DNA from: Symbiodinium microadriaticum
Taxonomy: Eukaryota; Sar; Dinophyceae; Suessiales; Symbiodiniaceae
DNA: 64,000 bases
Assembly: GCA_001939145.1 (NCBI GenBank)
Contig: LSRX01000356.1
Location: 402,523-466,522 of the forward strand
Reading direction: 5' to 3'
Position numbers and translations under genes: made by a program. Below the pieces are notes generated by a model. It had not been told where the DNA came from, ran no database searches, and saw only the letters and a list, made by a program, of their open reading frames with translations. Shown in pieces: positions 63,998 through 64,000 of the stretch; position 1 is the stretch's first letter; every line of letters begins with the position of its first letter.

Positions 63998-64000
63998 GCA

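Noticed and set aside
1-64000. tRNA, rRNA, snRNA genes and the dinoflagellate spliced-leader relic
   Set aside because: I looked for the conserved words (tRNA B-box GGTTCGANTCC, the spliced-leader core) and found no convincing match by eye; a covariance-model search would be decisive.

Overview
The window looks like nuclear DNA of an alga-type protist, most likely a dinoflagellate (Suessiales/Symbiodiniaceae-like); a chromerid or another TTTAGGG-telomere protist is the main alternative. The clues are plant-type TTTAGGG/CCCTAAA words strewn in decayed form over almost all 64 kb in both orientations, a very low density of long ORFs, short GC-richer codon-like islands flanked by AG...GT splice-like dinucleotides, and a GC-rich Ty1/copia polyprotein. 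I saw no rRNA, tRNA, CRISPR array, bacterial operon or dinoflagellate spliced-leader relic.

Layout. 1-19.6 kb: interstitial telomere-like repeats, including a higher-order array at 9.2-9.5 kb, short hairpin (MITE-like) elements and a few possible exons on both strands. 19.585-20.506 kb: assembly gap, followed directly by a 250-bp palindrome. 20.8-28 kb: microsatellite fields, a 600-bp CCCTAAA-rich tract and a C/A-rich block. 28-47 kb: exon-like islands (28.1, 28.8, 29.5, 29.9, 30.6, 31.5, 34.0, 36.6, 39.6, 40.2, 41.0, 42.4, 45.2, 46.2, 46.8 and 47.0 kb) separated by telomere-like DNA and hairpin elements. 47.310-54.735 kb: one complete LTR retrotransposon (226-bp identical LTRs, 5-bp target duplication, 2,283-codon gag-pol) inserted in the loop of a hairpin element. 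54.7-64 kb: more hairpin elements and a run of short exon-like segments (56.48-61.48 kb) whose splice phases fit each other, suggesting one plus-strand multi-exon gene whose introns hold the repeats.

The retrotransposon is the only gene I can assign with high confidence. It encodes Gag with a zinc knuckle, an aspartic protease, a methyltransferase-like insert without a visible catalytic cysteine, integrase, reverse transcriptase and RNase H. After these comes an unusual tail with a membrane segment and a Cys/His motif.

The most notable non-coding pattern is that at least seven families of 70-120 bp inverted-repeat elements recur across the window. One has TA-flanked CTGTTGATGA termini; another starts with GTAGTTCTC at the predicted 5' splice site of an exon. 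Several copies carry telomere-like or microsatellite insertions in their loops. All exon calls come from reading by eye and are tentative.
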